A DNA stretch of 64,000 nucleotides from Calditrichota bacterium (lineage in GTDB: Bacteria; Calditrichota; Calditrichia; Calditrichales; J004): NCBI GenBank assembly GCA_013112635.1, contig JABFGF010000014.1, forward strand, positions 22,158-86,157, read 5' to 3'. The translations under genes and the position numbers were made by a program. A model generated the notes under the pieces. It saw only the letters and a program-made list of their open reading frames with translations. It was not told the origin of the DNA and made no database searches. Below are positions 35,392 to 44,978 of this stretch, piece after piece. Each line of letters begins with the position of its first letter. Position 1 is the stretch's first letter.

Positions 35392-38300
35392 ATGGAACGC
35401 GTTGAACCATATAAACCAAAAAATAAAATTCGCATTGTAACAGCCGCTTCGTTGTTTGATGGCCATGATGCAGCAATAAATATTATGCGCCGCATTATAC
35501 AGGCTACGGGATGCGAGGTAATTCATCTTGGGCATGACCGAAGTGTGGAAGAAGTTGTTGATACAGCTGTGCAGGAAGATGTACAGGCCATTGCCATAAC
35601 AAGCTACCAGGGTGGCCATAATGAATATTTTAAATACATGCATGATCTGCTAAAGAAAAAGGGTGCCGGACATATAAAAATATTTGGCGGCGGTGGCGGT
35701 GTAATCCTGCCCGAAGAAATGGAAGACCTGCATAATTATGGTATTAGCAGGATCTATTCTCCGGATGATGGGCGTACACTGGGTTTGCAAGGCATGATTA
35801 ATGATATGGTGGCCAAAAGTGATTTCCCAACAGGAACAAATATAAACGGCAACGCTGAAAAACTATCCAAAACAAACAAACTGGAAATTGCCCGTTTAAT
35901 TTCCGCTGCTGAAAACCAACCCGAATCTGTATCGGGTATTCTTAAAAAAATCCATAAAGAAGCAAAAAAGGCGAAAACGCCAATTCTTGGTATAACCGGT
36001 ACTGGTGGCGCTGGCAAGTCTTCTCTAATTGATGAATTGGTTCGTCGTTATTTGATTGATTTTCCGGATAAATATATTGCCGTGGTTTCGGTTGATCCAT
36101 CAAAAAGGAAAACGGGTGGGGCATTGCTTGGTGACAGGATTCGCATGAATTCGATTAGAAACGAACGGGTTTATATGCGCTCTTTGGCAACCCGGCAGGC
36201 TAATCTTGCGTTAAGCGCACATGTGGAAGAAGCACTGACAATTTTGAAAGCCGCTAATTATGATATGATTATTTTGGAAACATCGGGTATTGGCCAATCT
36301 GATACGGAGATTACTGAGCACTCCGATGTTAGCTTGTATGTTATGACGCCGGAATATGGTGCAGCCACTCAGCTTGAAAAAATTGATATGCTCGATTTTG
36401 CAGACATAATTGCCTTGAACAAATTTGATAAACGTGGTGCAATGGATGCTCTTCGTGACGTGAAAAAACAATATGTTCGAAACCACAATGCATTCGATCT
36501 TGCAGATGACCAAATTCCGGTCCACGGTACAATTGCTTCACAGTTTAATGATCCCGGGATGAACTCTTTATACTGCCTGATTATTGACACAATTAAAGAG
36601 CGCTGCAAAGTAGATTTTAACTCATCTTACGAGATTACAGAAGATATGTCTGAAAAGATTTATGTAATCCCGCCAAACCGTACCCGCTATTTATCCGAGA
36701 TTGCAGAGAACAACCGTAATTATAAAACGTGGGCAGAAAAGCAATCGGCCATTGCCCAAAAATTATATGGACTGAAAAAATCGGTTGAGACCATAAATGA
36801 ATTAAAGCAAGAAAACAGCGACAAATTAATCGATGATCTTGAAAAGGCTTACGAAAAAATAGCCCTGGAATTTGATCCCAAAAATAAAAAATTAATTGAT
36901 GAATGGCCGGAAAAGAAAGCCCGCTACACACAAGATTTGTACAAGTTTAAAGTGCGTAATAAAGAACTTGCCATTAAAACAAATAGTGAAAGCTTATCGC
37001 ATTTAAAAGTCCCTAAAGTAACCATGCCAAAGTATGAAGGCTGGGGTGATATTCTACTTTGGAGTCTGCGGGAAAATGTACCGGGCGAGTTTCCATACAC
37101 AGCCGGGATTTATCCTTTCAAGCGAGAGGGTGAAGATCCAACTCGCATGTTTGCGGGTGAAGGCGGACCGGAAAGAACAAACCGCCGGTTTCATTATGTC
37201 AGTTTGGGAATGCCGGCAAAAAGATTGTCAACAGCTTTTGATTCGGTTACACTTTATGGACAAGATCCGGATCACCGCCCGGATATTTATGGAAAAATCG
37301 GTAATGCCGGTGTTTCAATCTGCTGCCTGGATGATGCTAAAAAGCTCTATTCAGGATTTGATTTATCCGATCCCAAAACCTCCGTTTCTATGACCATAAA
37401 TGGCCCGGCACCAATGATGCTTGGGTTTTTCCTGAATGCGGCAATTGACCAACAGTGTGAGATATATATTAAAGAAAATGGTTTGAAAAAAGAGGTTGAA
37501 AAGAAAATCGCTGCAATTTACAAAAACGGCACCCGTCCTGAATATTCTGGCGAATTACCTGAGGGAAATGATGGCCTTGGCCTAATGTTGCTTGGTGTAA
37601 CCGGCGACCAGGTTTTACCGGAAGATGTTTACTTAGAGATAAAAACAAAAACATTGGCCCAGGTTCGTGGAACAGTTCAGGCCGATATTTTAAAAGAAGA
37701 CCAGGCTCAGAATACGTGCATTTTTTCAACAGAATTTGCATTGCGTTTAATGGGCGATGTGCAGGAATATTTTATTAATAATGCCGTGCGTAACTTTTAC
37801 TCTGTTTCAATTTCAGGCTATCATATTGCCGAAGCGGGTGCAAACCCAATCACACAACTGGCTTTAACACTCAGCAATGGTTTTACTTATGTGGAATATT
37901 ATTTAAGCCGCGGTATGGATATAAACAAATTTGCTCCTAATTTGTCATTCTTCTTTTCCAATGGAATTGATCCTGAATATGCTGTTATTGGACGGGTTGC
38001 ACGACGTATTTGGTCCAAGGCGATGAAATATAAATATGGTGCTGATGCCCGTTCGCAAATGTTAAAATATCATATCCAAACTTCCGGTCGCTCTCTTCAT
38101 GCACAGGAGATTGATTTTAACGACATCCGCACGACTTTACAAGCGCTCTACGCGATTTATGATAATTGCAACAGTTTGCACACCAATGCATATGATGAGG
38201 CAATCACCACGCCTACCGAAGAATCTGTACGAAGGGCAATGGCTATCCAGTTAATAATAAATAAAGAGCTTGGCCTGGCCATGAACGAAAATCCAATGCA

Positions 38301-38766
38301 AGGATCATTTATTATTGAAGAATTAACCGATCTTGTTGAAGAAGCGGTTTATGTAGAGTTTGATCGCATAACGGAACGCGGCGGAGTTTTGGGTGCAATG
38401 GAAACCATGTACCAGCGCAGCAAAATCCAGGAAGAAAGCCTTTATTATGAAACATTGAAACATACTGGCGATTTTCCTATTATTGGCGTAAACACATTTT
38501 TAAGCTCAAAGGGGTCGCCAACAGTTATTCCTCAGGAAGTGATACGATCTACGGAAAAAGAAAAAGAAAACCAGATTGACACATTGAAAGACCTGCATAC
38601 AAAACGCAATAAAGAAGCACAGAAACAACTTAGCAAGATTCGATCTGCAGCAGTACAAAATGAAAATATTTTCGAAACATTGATGGAAGCCTCAAAGGTT
38701 TGTTCAATCGGGCAAATCTCACAAGCGCTGTTTGAGGTAGGTGGGCAGTACCGACGAAATATGTAA
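35392..38766 (+). CDS. icmF: Fused isobutyryl-CoA mutase (IcmF)
   Basis: The protein has 1124 residues. The B12-binding domain (10-140) has DGHDAA at 23-28 for the lower-ligand His25, then HLG and [11 protein letters not shown] MeaB-like G-protein chaperone domain follows (195-420) with Walker [10 protein letters not shown] (202-210) and NKFDKRGA. A linker leads to the mutase barrel (about 545-1100) with [50 protein letters not shown] and [20 protein letters not shown]. The FPYTAG/YPFKREG segment is of the isobutyryl-type rather than methylmalonyl-type. It interconverts isobutyryl-CoA and n-butyryl-CoA, with adenosylcobalamin, linking valine and fatty-acid metabolism. Confidence 0.93.
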   Translation: MERVEPYKPKNKIRIVTAASLFDGHDAAINIMRRIIQATGCEVIHLGHDRSVEEVVDTAVQEDVQAIAITSYQGGHNEYFKYMHDLLKKKGAGHIKIFGGGGGVILPEEMEDLHNYGISRIYSPDDGRTLGLQGMINDMVAKSDFPTGTNINGNAEKLSKTNKLEIARLISAAENQPESVSGILKKIHKEAKKAKTPILGITGTGGAGKSSLIDELVRRYLIDFPDKYIAVVSVDPSKRKTGGALLGDRIRMNSIRNERVYMRSLATRQANLALSAHVEEALTILKAANYDMIILETSGIGQSDTEITEHSDVSLYVMTPEYGAATQLEKIDMLDFADIIALNKFDKRGAMDALRDVKKQYVRNHNAFDLADDQIPVHGTIASQFNDPGMNSLYCLIIDTIKERCKVDFNSSYEITEDMSEKIYVIPPNRTRYLSEIAENNRNYKTWAEKQSAIAQKLYGLKKSVETINELKQENSDKLIDDLEKAYEKIALEFDPKNKKLIDEWPEKKARYTQDLYKFKVRNKELAIKTNSESLSHLKVPKVTMPKYEGWGDILLWSLRENVPGEFPYTAGIYPFKREGEDPTRMFAGEGGPERTNRRFHYVSLGMPAKRLSTAFDSVTLYGQDPDHRPDIYGKIGNAGVSICCLDDAKKLYSGFDLSDPKTSVSMTINGPAPMMLGFFLNAAIDQQCEIYIKENGLKKEVEKKIAAIYKNGTRPEYSGELPEGNDGLGLMLLGVTGDQVLPEDVYLEIKTKTLAQVRGTVQADILKEDQAQNTCIFSTEFALRLMGDVQEYFINNAVRNFYSVSISGYHIAEAGANPITQLALTLSNGFTYVEYYLSRGMDINKFAPNLSFFFSNGIDPEYAVIGRVARRIWSKAMKYKYGADARSQMLKYHIQTSGRSLHAQEIDFNDIRTTLQALYAIYDNCNSLHTNAYDEAITTPTEESVRRAMAIQLIINKELGLAMNENPMQGSFIIEELTDLVEEAVYVEFDRITERGGVLGAMETMYQRSKIQEESLYYETLKHTGDFPIIGVNTFLSSKGSPTVIPQEVIRSTEKEKENQIDTLKDLHTKRNKEAQKQLSKIRSAAVQNENIFETLMEASKVCSIGQISQALFEVGGQYRRNM

Positions 38767-38835
38767 CACCAATTTGTCTTAATGGAATAGTGGAGTAATG
38801 GATTACATCTTTATTTTATAAAAGGGGAAACGATT

Positions 38836-39930
38836 ATGAAACTATGCATTTATACCTCGATATCTGTTTTGCTAATATCCGGATTTGCTTTTAGTCAGGT
38901 AACTATTAATCCGGATGATCTATTGGGGTTAATCGGTAAAAGTGGTACTGTAGAAGAAGATACCAGTGGTTTTATCAATGTTTCACCGGGGCCGGCAGGT
39001 GCAAACCAAACCTGGGATTTTAGTACAACTTCCCTGGTAGCGGAAGAGTCGATTATGGAGTTTCTGGATCCGAAAAATACGTGCTGTGCCGATTCCTTCC
39101 CTTCCTCAAATTTTGCCAACCTGCAATATTATTCCGGTGAAAACCCGGATTCAGTTTATGGGTATTTCGAAGTAACCTCTTCATCAATATACTTTTTCGG
39201 AGTTGCCGGGAAAGAGGATGATAGCACTTCAGTTCTCTTTCTAGATGAAGATATTGCCCCATTGCCATTAAATTATGGCGCCAGTTGGACATCTGTATCA
39301 AGTGATACATTTTTTGGAGGAGTTTTCGCGGTTGTTTTCAGGGATTCAACCTACTCTGAAGTTGATGCCTGGGGCTCAATAACAGTTCCGGCCGGTACAT
39401 TTGAAAGTTTACGGATAAGAGACAACTACACAGAATATGAATATGTTTATTTTGACGGGAGCATTGTAAGTAGTGATACAAGTACTACTATAAATTACGA
39501 ATGGGTAACCAAAAATAATTTTCTTGCCGCCACAATGGAAAGCCAGGATGGTGAAACCAATCCTAATTTTTCAATGGCCGCATATATGTCGCGGCTTAAA
39601 TCTTCAGGGCCTACTTCAATTGCAGATCATTCTCATTTAAATAATCCAAATAGTTTTGAGCTGTTCCAGAATTACCCAAACCCTTTTAATCCTGAAACTG
39701 TGATTAAATTTAATTTGGCTCAGGTTGAAAATGTACGGCTTGATGTTTTTGACACGAACGGAAAACGGATTAAATCACTTGTAAATGGGCAAAAATCTGC
39801 AGGAATTCACAGCATTATTTGGAATGGAAAAAATGCAGATGGTATAAATGTGGCAAGTGGTATTTACTATTATTCATTAAGCATTGCAGGAAAAAAAATT
39901 GCTCACCGTAAAATGGTTTTGATAAGATAG
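38836..39930 (+). CDS. Secreted protein with T9SS sorting domain
   Basis: The protein has 364 residues with a signal peptide (ISVLLISGFAFSQ). The passenger (20-265) is beta-rich with SPGPAGANQTWDFSTTSL near the start and TVPAGTFESLRIRDNYTEYE, phrases typical of hypothetical secreted proteins with a GAGA-like pattern in Bacteroidota. The C-terminal sorting domain begins SFELFQNYPNPFNPETV and ends with GIYYYSLSIAGKKI and a basic tail. Its target is probably the cell surface or medium via T9SS. It is 69 bases after icmF. Shine-Dalgarno aaaggggaaa. Confidence 0.85.
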   Translation: MKLCIYTSISVLLISGFAFSQVTINPDDLLGLIGKSGTVEEDTSGFINVSPGPAGANQTWDFSTTSLVAEESIMEFLDPKNTCCADSFPSSNFANLQYYSGENPDSVYGYFEVTSSSIYFFGVAGKEDDSTSVLFLDEDIAPLPLNYGASWTSVSSDTFFGGVFAVVFRDSTYSEVDAWGSITVPAGTFESLRIRDNYTEYEYVYFDGSIVSSDTSTTINYEWVTKNNFLAATMESQDGETNPNFSMAAYMSRLKSSGPTSIADHSHLNNPNSFELFQNYPNPFNPETVIKFNLAQVENVRLDVFDTNGKRIKSLVNGQKSAGIHSIIWNGKNADGINVASGIYYYSLSIAGKKIAHRKMVLIR

Positions 39931-39940
39931 ATTTAATTAT

Positions 39941-40138
39941 TTGCACCTTCTTTATAATGGAAAAGAGCGCAACATAGCAGCAATTGCAGGTTTGATTTTG
40001 GTGGTGTTAAACTTTTTTGCATTTTTAATTTTCCAGGATGAATTACCATTTGTATTTAAAATGTTAAGGGTTGTTGTCCCCCTTCATGCGGCTATGTTGG
40101 GTGGGGCTTTGCGAAGAAAATATGTTAAGGCAGCTTAA
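39941..40138 (+). CDS. Small membrane protein (uncertain)
   Basis: A frame of 65 codons from a TTG at 39941 encodes two hydrophobic helices (IAAIAGLILVVLNFFAFLIF and MLRVVVPLHAAMLGGALR) with basic ends. There is no clear Shine-Dalgarno and no ATG upstream of the first helix, so the start is not secure. It begins 11 bases after the T9SS gene and ends just before a terminator. The hydrophobic pattern favours a real protein. Confidence 0.4.
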   Translation: MHLLYNGKERNIAAIAGLILVVLNFFAFLIFQDELPFVFKMLRVVVPLHAAMLGGALRRKYVKAA

Positions 40139-40142
40139 TAGA

Positions 40143-40169
40143 CCTTCCAGATTTTAAAAACCTGGAAGG
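40143..40169. terminator. Bidirectional terminator
   Basis: The arms ccttccag (40143-40150) and ctggaagg (40162-40169) form a stem with an 11-base loop between convergent genes. A T-rich run follows on the plus strand (40181-40190). Confidence 0.75.
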
Positions 40170-40179
40170 CTTGAAAAGA

Positions 40180-43050
40180 TTATTTTTTCTCAATTTCATT
40201 ATTAATATAAAAAAGCTCTTCTACAGGTCTTACCGGCCGGGCAAACCATAATGGTCTTCTTAATCCATCTGGTCCCGGAGCAGGACGGGTCATCTTTAAC
40301 CATTCCTTATATATTTCAAATGACTTATCCGTGTCCACAACAACATCACCATAGCGATCACCTTCATGTACTTTTTCAATCCGTACCTTTTGATGCCAGC
40401 AATGCATTCCGCTAATTGGGTCTGGGTGAACTTCATGCGTAATATTTTGATGCACGCCTCCGTCAGTCCAGAAAATCCTTGATGAATCTGCATCGGTACT
40501 TTTATAAGGCCGGATGCCATCAACTACGCGCATTTTCCATTGACTGCCATCATTTTCCAAAGTAACAGTATTCGATGCCCAGCGATTTCCACCCATTTTA
40601 TCTTGCGGTCTTTTCCAACGCCCGATGTGGTGCGAGCAAGCAATCACGCCTGGTTTCATTCCTTCTGTCACCCAAACTTTGTCAACAAAATAACCAATGC
40701 CAGTATTAACGCGGATCATATCATCACTTTTAATACCAAACTTTTCAGCATCCGATGTGTGCATCCAGATGGGATTGCGATTTGATATTTCTGTGAGCCA
40801 CTTTGCGTTTGCCGAGCGTGAATGGATTAGAGTTGGTAAGCGGAATGTTGGGACCAATGGAAAGTCGCCTTTTTCGCGATCCATTTTTTCCTCCTGAATG
40901 TGGCTTTTAATGTAAACCGGGATTTTATACTCCGGCCATTTCCAATCAACCATGGTTTGTGAATAGAATTCTTGTTTTTTGGAAGGTGTATGAAATCCAA
41001 CCCGCGCTTTGCCATCGACCTGAACACCAATAACTTTGCCATCTTTAATAACAGCACCATCTTCATTCACTGAAGTATTTTTTAATGCTTCTTCTGAAAC
41101 TTCATCCATGTGCTTATTGTACGTCGATTTTTCAATTTCGAAAGCACCATATTTTCGCATATAATTCAGAGGAGATAAGTCTTCTTCTTTCGCCTTTTCA
41201 GGCAACCCGGGTACGCGCTCAAAAATATACTGGTAATATTCTTCGATGGTCATCTTTTCAGCCGAGCGATAAGGCGACTCAAAATGTTTTTTAATTCCCA
41301 TACTGCCATCCGGATCAATCCGCCAGGAAAGTTCTATCCAAAACTCATCTTCTTCCCATACTTCTCCCGGATTGGCCTGGTAGGTAAACTCAACATCTTT
41401 GCCTTGCCTTCGCATCGCTTCCCTTAAAACCGGTTGGCGAAAGCCCATCCATTTTCCGGAATGCGTTTCATAGCTGATAATATCGTGCCGCTCAGCAGAG
41501 TGGCCCATTGGCAGGACATAATCGGCATAATAAGCAGTTTCGTTCCAAGTTGGTGTTAGGGCAATGTGCATACCCATTTTTTCTTCATCCTGTAAAACCT
41601 CCATCCAGCTAAACCCATCGGGGTATGTCCAAACAGGATTAAACACCCGTGAAAAATAAACATCCATTTTTCCACGGCCTTCCTTAAGAAAGTGAGGCAA
41701 TAGAAAACTCATTTCAAAAAAAGCCAGCGGGTATTCATCCGGAAAATGAAGCAGATTCCAAAATTTTTGTGCCGGCGGTTTGTTTGGTGTATCCGGTTTA
41801 TACTTATTCCAGGCGCTAGGTTGTGTACCACCTACTGTCCCAACGCTGCCTGTAAGAACGTTAAGAAAATGCAGACAGCGCGCAACAGCCCAGCCTCCCA
41901 AATTTCCGCTTCCCGCACTACGCCAGTTATGAGTTGCAAAATGTTCACCCGCTGCTCCAATCTTGCGGGCAACTTCTACGATGGTGTTTGCATCAATTTG
42001 GGCTTCTTTGGCTGCAAACTCTGGTGTATATTCTGCATATTCTTCGCGCAGAGCTTTTATAAAATTATCAAATGTTACTTCATCAGCCGGGTATTCCGCT
42101 TGCAGATAATCCTGCCAGTTTACCCAGTCCTTCATAAATTTTTCGTTAAATAAACCTTCATCCAAAATGATTTTTGCCATGGCCAGCAAAACAGCGGCTT
42201 CGCTTCCCGGATAAGTTGGCATCCAGAAATTAGCCATACTGGCGGTGTTAGAAAGGCGCGGATCCATCACAGCCATTTGAGCACCATTCATCAAACCTTC
42301 AATTATGCGCTGGGCGTGTGGATTAAAATAATGGCCTGATTCCAGGTGGGCACTGATTAATAAAATGAACCGGGCATTAGCATGATCCGGTGATGGGCGG
42401 TCATAACCGTGCCAGATGGCATAGCCAAACCGTGCCCCGGATGAACACACATTTGTATGGCTGTTATGGCCATCAACACCCCAGGATTGCAATACACGAT
42501 CGATATAGCCTTCATGACCAGGGCGGCCTACGTGATAAGCGATCTCATTATTCCTGCCTTCTTGAATAGCTTTTCTAAGCCTGCCGGAAATGTCATCTAA
42601 AACATCATTCCAGGAAACACGTTCCCATTCACCACTGCCGCGTTTGCCAACCCGTTTAAGCGGGTATAAAATTCGGTCTGTATCATTTATCTGGTTGATG
42701 GTTGCAGGGCCTTTGGCACAATTGCGTCCACGACTCCCCGGATGATAAGGATTGCCTTCAAACTTACGCACCTTCATGGTTTCTTTGTCGATATAGGTCA
42801 ATAACCCGCAACCGGCCTCGCAATTAAAGCAATTGGTTGGCACAATCATATAATTTTTCTTTTGGCGATTGTGTCCGCTGGTGGCTTCATATTCTGTCCA
42901 GTCATCCCACTTTTCCGGTGGTGGAAAATTTGTCTGGTCACCCGGCTCAACGATTCGCTCGATAGGTTCACCATCCTCGTGCAGAGCAGGTATGATATGC
43001 ATTTTTTCTGCAATTTTTTCAATCAAACTTGGTTTGTGCTTTGTTGCCAT
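40180..43050 (-). CDS. Molybdopterin oxidoreductase catalytic subunit (DMSO reductase superfamily)
   Basis: The protein has 956 residues from the ATG at 43050 (Shine-Dalgarno ggagaa). An N-terminal [4Fe-4S] motif is Cys74-x2-Cys77-x3-Cys81-x29-Cys111. The Mo ligand is Cys202 in NVCSSGARFGYAIWHG. Bis-MGD contacts appear as VMDPRLSNTASMA, HNWRSAGSGNLGGWAVARC, PTWNETAYYADYVLPMGHSAE and MHTSDAEKFGI in the C-terminal cap. There is no Tat signal (residues 1-40 are hydrophilic), so the site faces the cytoplasm. It forms a complex with the fused FeS-NrfD protein upstream. The substrate is unclear: candidates are polysulfide, thiosulfate, tetrathionate or sulfite; SulP next door makes a sulfur oxyanion plausible. 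Confidence 0.9.
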   Translation of the reverse strand: MATKHKPSLIEKIAEKMHIIPALHEDGEPIERIVEPGDQTNFPPPEKWDDWTEYEATSGHNRQKKNYMIVPTNCFNCEAGCGLLTYIDKETMKVRKFEGNPYHPGSRGRNCAKGPATINQINDTDRILYPLKRVGKRGSGEWERVSWNDVLDDISGRLRKAIQEGRNNEIAYHVGRPGHEGYIDRVLQSWGVDGHNSHTNVCSSGARFGYAIWHGYDRPSPDHANARFILLISAHLESGHYFNPHAQRIIEGLMNGAQMAVMDPRLSNTASMANFWMPTYPGSEAAVLLAMAKIILDEGLFNEKFMKDWVNWQDYLQAEYPADEVTFDNFIKALREEYAEYTPEFAAKEAQIDANTIVEVARKIGAAGEHFATHNWRSAGSGNLGGWAVARCLHFLNVLTGSVGTVGGTQPSAWNKYKPDTPNKPPAQKFWNLLHFPDEYPLAFFEMSFLLPHFLKEGRGKMDVYFSRVFNPVWTYPDGFSWMEVLQDEEKMGMHIALTPTWNETAYYADYVLPMGHSAERHDIISYETHSGKWMGFRQPVLREAMRRQGKDVEFTYQANPGEVWEEDEFWIELSWRIDPDGSMGIKKHFESPYRSAEKMTIEEYYQYIFERVPGLPEKAKEEDLSPLNYMRKYGAFEIEKSTYNKHMDEVSEEALKNTSVNEDGAVIKDGKVIGVQVDGKARVGFHTPSKKQEFYSQTMVDWKWPEYKIPVYIKSHIQEEKMDREKGDFPLVPTFRLPTLIHSRSANAKWLTEISNRNPIWMHTSDAEKFGIKSDDMIRVNTGIGYFVDKVWVTEGMKPGVIACSHHIGRWKRPQDKMGGNRWASNTVTLENDGSQWKMRVVDGIRPYKSTDADSSRIFWTDGGVHQNITHEVHPDPISGMHCWHQKVRIEKVHEGDRYGDVVVDTDKSFEIYKEWLKMTRPAPGPDGLRRPLWFARPVRPVEELFYINNEIEKK

Positions 43051-43094
43051 TTTTTTCTCCAAAAATCAAGATCAATATTTTTGAATGCTTATCT

Positions 43095-43168
43095 TGTCAT
43101 TCTGAGTGAAGCAATGCGAAACGAAGAATCTACCTTTCCTGGGATTCTTCGCTTTGCTCAGAATGACA
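43095..43168. repeat. Hairpin repeat of the TCATTCTGA family
   Basis: The outer arms tgtcattctgag (43095-43106) and ctcagaatgaca (43157-43168) are perfect inverted repeats. Inner arms gaagaatc (43123-43130) and gattcttc (43143-43150) also pair. It fills the 131-base gap between the Mo-subunit gene and the FeS-NrfD gene. The sequence is shared with other repeats in this window (53288, 55174). Confidence 0.85.
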
Positions 43169-43181
43169 GAAGTTTATTATG

Positions 43182-44804
43182 TTACGAAAGTGAAATCATT
43201 TGAGGCGCGCGAACCCAAATGTGTTCTGTTATATAAAGTCCGATTAAAACAAGTACTCCCGTAATCTGCAGCATACCTGTGCCAATAAAAAACATCATTA
43301 TAAGCGGGATTAAGTTGCCAATGATGATAGCACCAATCCAAAACAGCTTTGAAAATCTCCCGCTAATAATCATCTGAGCCGTATTCTTTGCATCGGTTGT
43401 TGGATGCGAAATAAACAATTCTGCAAAAACAATAAGCAGGTTGGCAATTATTGAGAATGTAAGGATTTGGCTTAGAAAACCTTCCATTAGGTTTGAGGTG
43501 CCAATAAGTGCAAAAATTGCTGACCCGGCCAAAAATGGATGTATTAGCATGTGCAGGATTAAAGCCGGACTTTGCCAAAAATCGCGTCCTTTTGCCTGTG
43601 CAAATAAAAAGGCTGTATAAACTGAAACAATTATTGCGAAAACGGCAGCTCCCCAAAATGCCAGTTGTTCCAATCCTGAAAAGGCGAAGTATTTTGCAAC
43701 GCCCCAAAGTGTAACAAGGCCTCCAAAAGCAGTAATCGAATAACCGCCTCGAACCAGCCATGATTTCCATTGTGGGCGCAACAGGACATAAGCAAAACGA
43801 GTAGGTTTATCCAGGTCTTTTACAAGTAGTGCACCGGTTAATCCTAAAAATATTAATGATCCGATCAGTCCGGTCCATTGTGTTTCATCAGCAACGAGGG
43901 TTCCGCTCAGGATTGCCAGAAAAGGAATCAGAAACATTCCTGCAGCTATGGCTTTGGTTAAAACATAAGCTGAAACTTCCCAGCCCCAAAGCACACCTTT
44001 TGAGGGAGCATCATAAGCGCGGCGAATTGTATCCTGCAAAATGCCTTTTGGCGAAGTAATTGTGTTATCGCCTACTGGTTTTACTTTATCCGGTGTTGAT
44101 GGATTTACTGTTCCGTTTGTGGCTTGAATTTTATATAGCTCAACAGGATCATTTTTTGCGATCAGAGACTCGGCATATTTGGCATAATGGCCAACACCGC
44201 TGCTTTGCGAGTTCCACATGTAATTATCTGAGGTTTCTGCATGTGCCGGTGAAAGAGATGATTCATCGGCATCAATATAAAACAGGTTGGGTTTGGTTCC
44301 TTTTTCCGGTTTACGCGCCTTAACTTGTTCGCGGGAAAGAAGCTGGGCAATTTCTGTATGGGGGTTATTCATATCACCGGAAATAATTGCCTGCTCCGGG
44401 CAAACATTTACACAGGCGGGTTCCAGCCCAATATCAATTCGGTGAGTGCAGTAGTTACATTTGGCCGCAGTCTGTGTTTTGGGATCGATATAAAGTGCAT
44501 CATAAGGGCAGGCCTGCATGCAGGATTTACACCCAATACAACGGCGATTGTCAAAATCCACAATTCCATCATCACGGATGTGCAGTGCTTCCACAGGGCA
44601 GATTTCTGCGCATGGTGCGTCTTCGCAATGGTTGCAGCGCATAACGGAAAAAAGGCGACGTGTATTTGGATATTCTCCTTTTTCCACATATTTGACCCAG
44701 GTGCGGTTTACTCCAACGGCTACATCGTGCTCCGATTTGCAGGCAACTGTACAGGCATGGCAACCGATACATTTCCTGTTATCAATTATAAAACCGTAGT
44801 TCAT
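43182..44804 (-). CDS. Fused four-cluster ferredoxin and NrfD-type membrane subunit
   Basis: The protein has 540 residues. Residues 1-150 form a DmsB/PsrB-type electron-transfer domain with four Cys groups: 12,15,18,22; 57,60,65,69; 89,92,95,99; and 116,119,131,135. A hydrophilic linker (about 150-265) follows. The NrfD/PsrC-type membrane part starts near 280 (GVLWGWEVSAYVLTKAIAAG) and holds about eight helices to the end. In PsrABC and SoeABC complexes these are separate proteins; here they are one chain. It passes electrons between the Mo subunit and the quinone pool. The downstream Mo-subunit gene is on the same strand, separated by a hairpin repeat. Confidence 0.92.
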   Translation of the reverse strand: MNYGFIIDNRKCIGCHACTVACKSEHDVAVGVNRTWVKYVEKGEYPNTRRLFSVMRCNHCEDAPCAEICPVEALHIRDDGIVDFDNRRCIGCKSCMQACPYDALYIDPKTQTAAKCNYCTHRIDIGLEPACVNVCPEQAIISGDMNNPHTEIAQLLSREQVKARKPEKGTKPNLFYIDADESSLSPAHAETSDNYMWNSQSSGVGHYAKYAESLIAKNDPVELYKIQATNGTVNPSTPDKVKPVGDNTITSPKGILQDTIRRAYDAPSKGVLWGWEVSAYVLTKAIAAGMFLIPFLAILSGTLVADETQWTGLIGSLIFLGLTGALLVKDLDKPTRFAYVLLRPQWKSWLVRGGYSITAFGGLVTLWGVAKYFAFSGLEQLAFWGAAVFAIIVSVYTAFLFAQAKGRDFWQSPALILHMLIHPFLAGSAIFALIGTSNLMEGFLSQILTFSIIANLLIVFAELFISHPTTDAKNTAQMIISGRFSKLFWIGAIIIGNLIPLIMMFFIGTGMLQITGVLVLIGLYITEHIWVRAPQMISLS

Positions 44805-44978
44805 ATAGTATCCTGTTTAATTCTTTTAGAATGTTGTTAGACTTGTGAAAGAATTGTTGAATAATGAGTTACTTGAATATCGGAGAATTGGAATGATGTT
44901 AATCCAAATACCACTTTTACAATCATTAATTTTCCAATCCATCCCCAATAAAATACATCGGGATTTCGACTAAAACGT

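Noticed and set aside
41746..42153. A 135-codon frame on the plus strand inside the molybdoenzyme gene
   Set aside because: It is the shadow of a conserved Mo-subunit region, has no Shine-Dalgarno and no family.
44325..44840. A 171-codon frame on the plus strand over the ferredoxin domain
   Set aside because: It is antisense to the four Cys groups of the FeS-NrfD gene, whose motifs are perfectly in order; the plus-strand translation is Cys- and His-rich only because it mirrors them.
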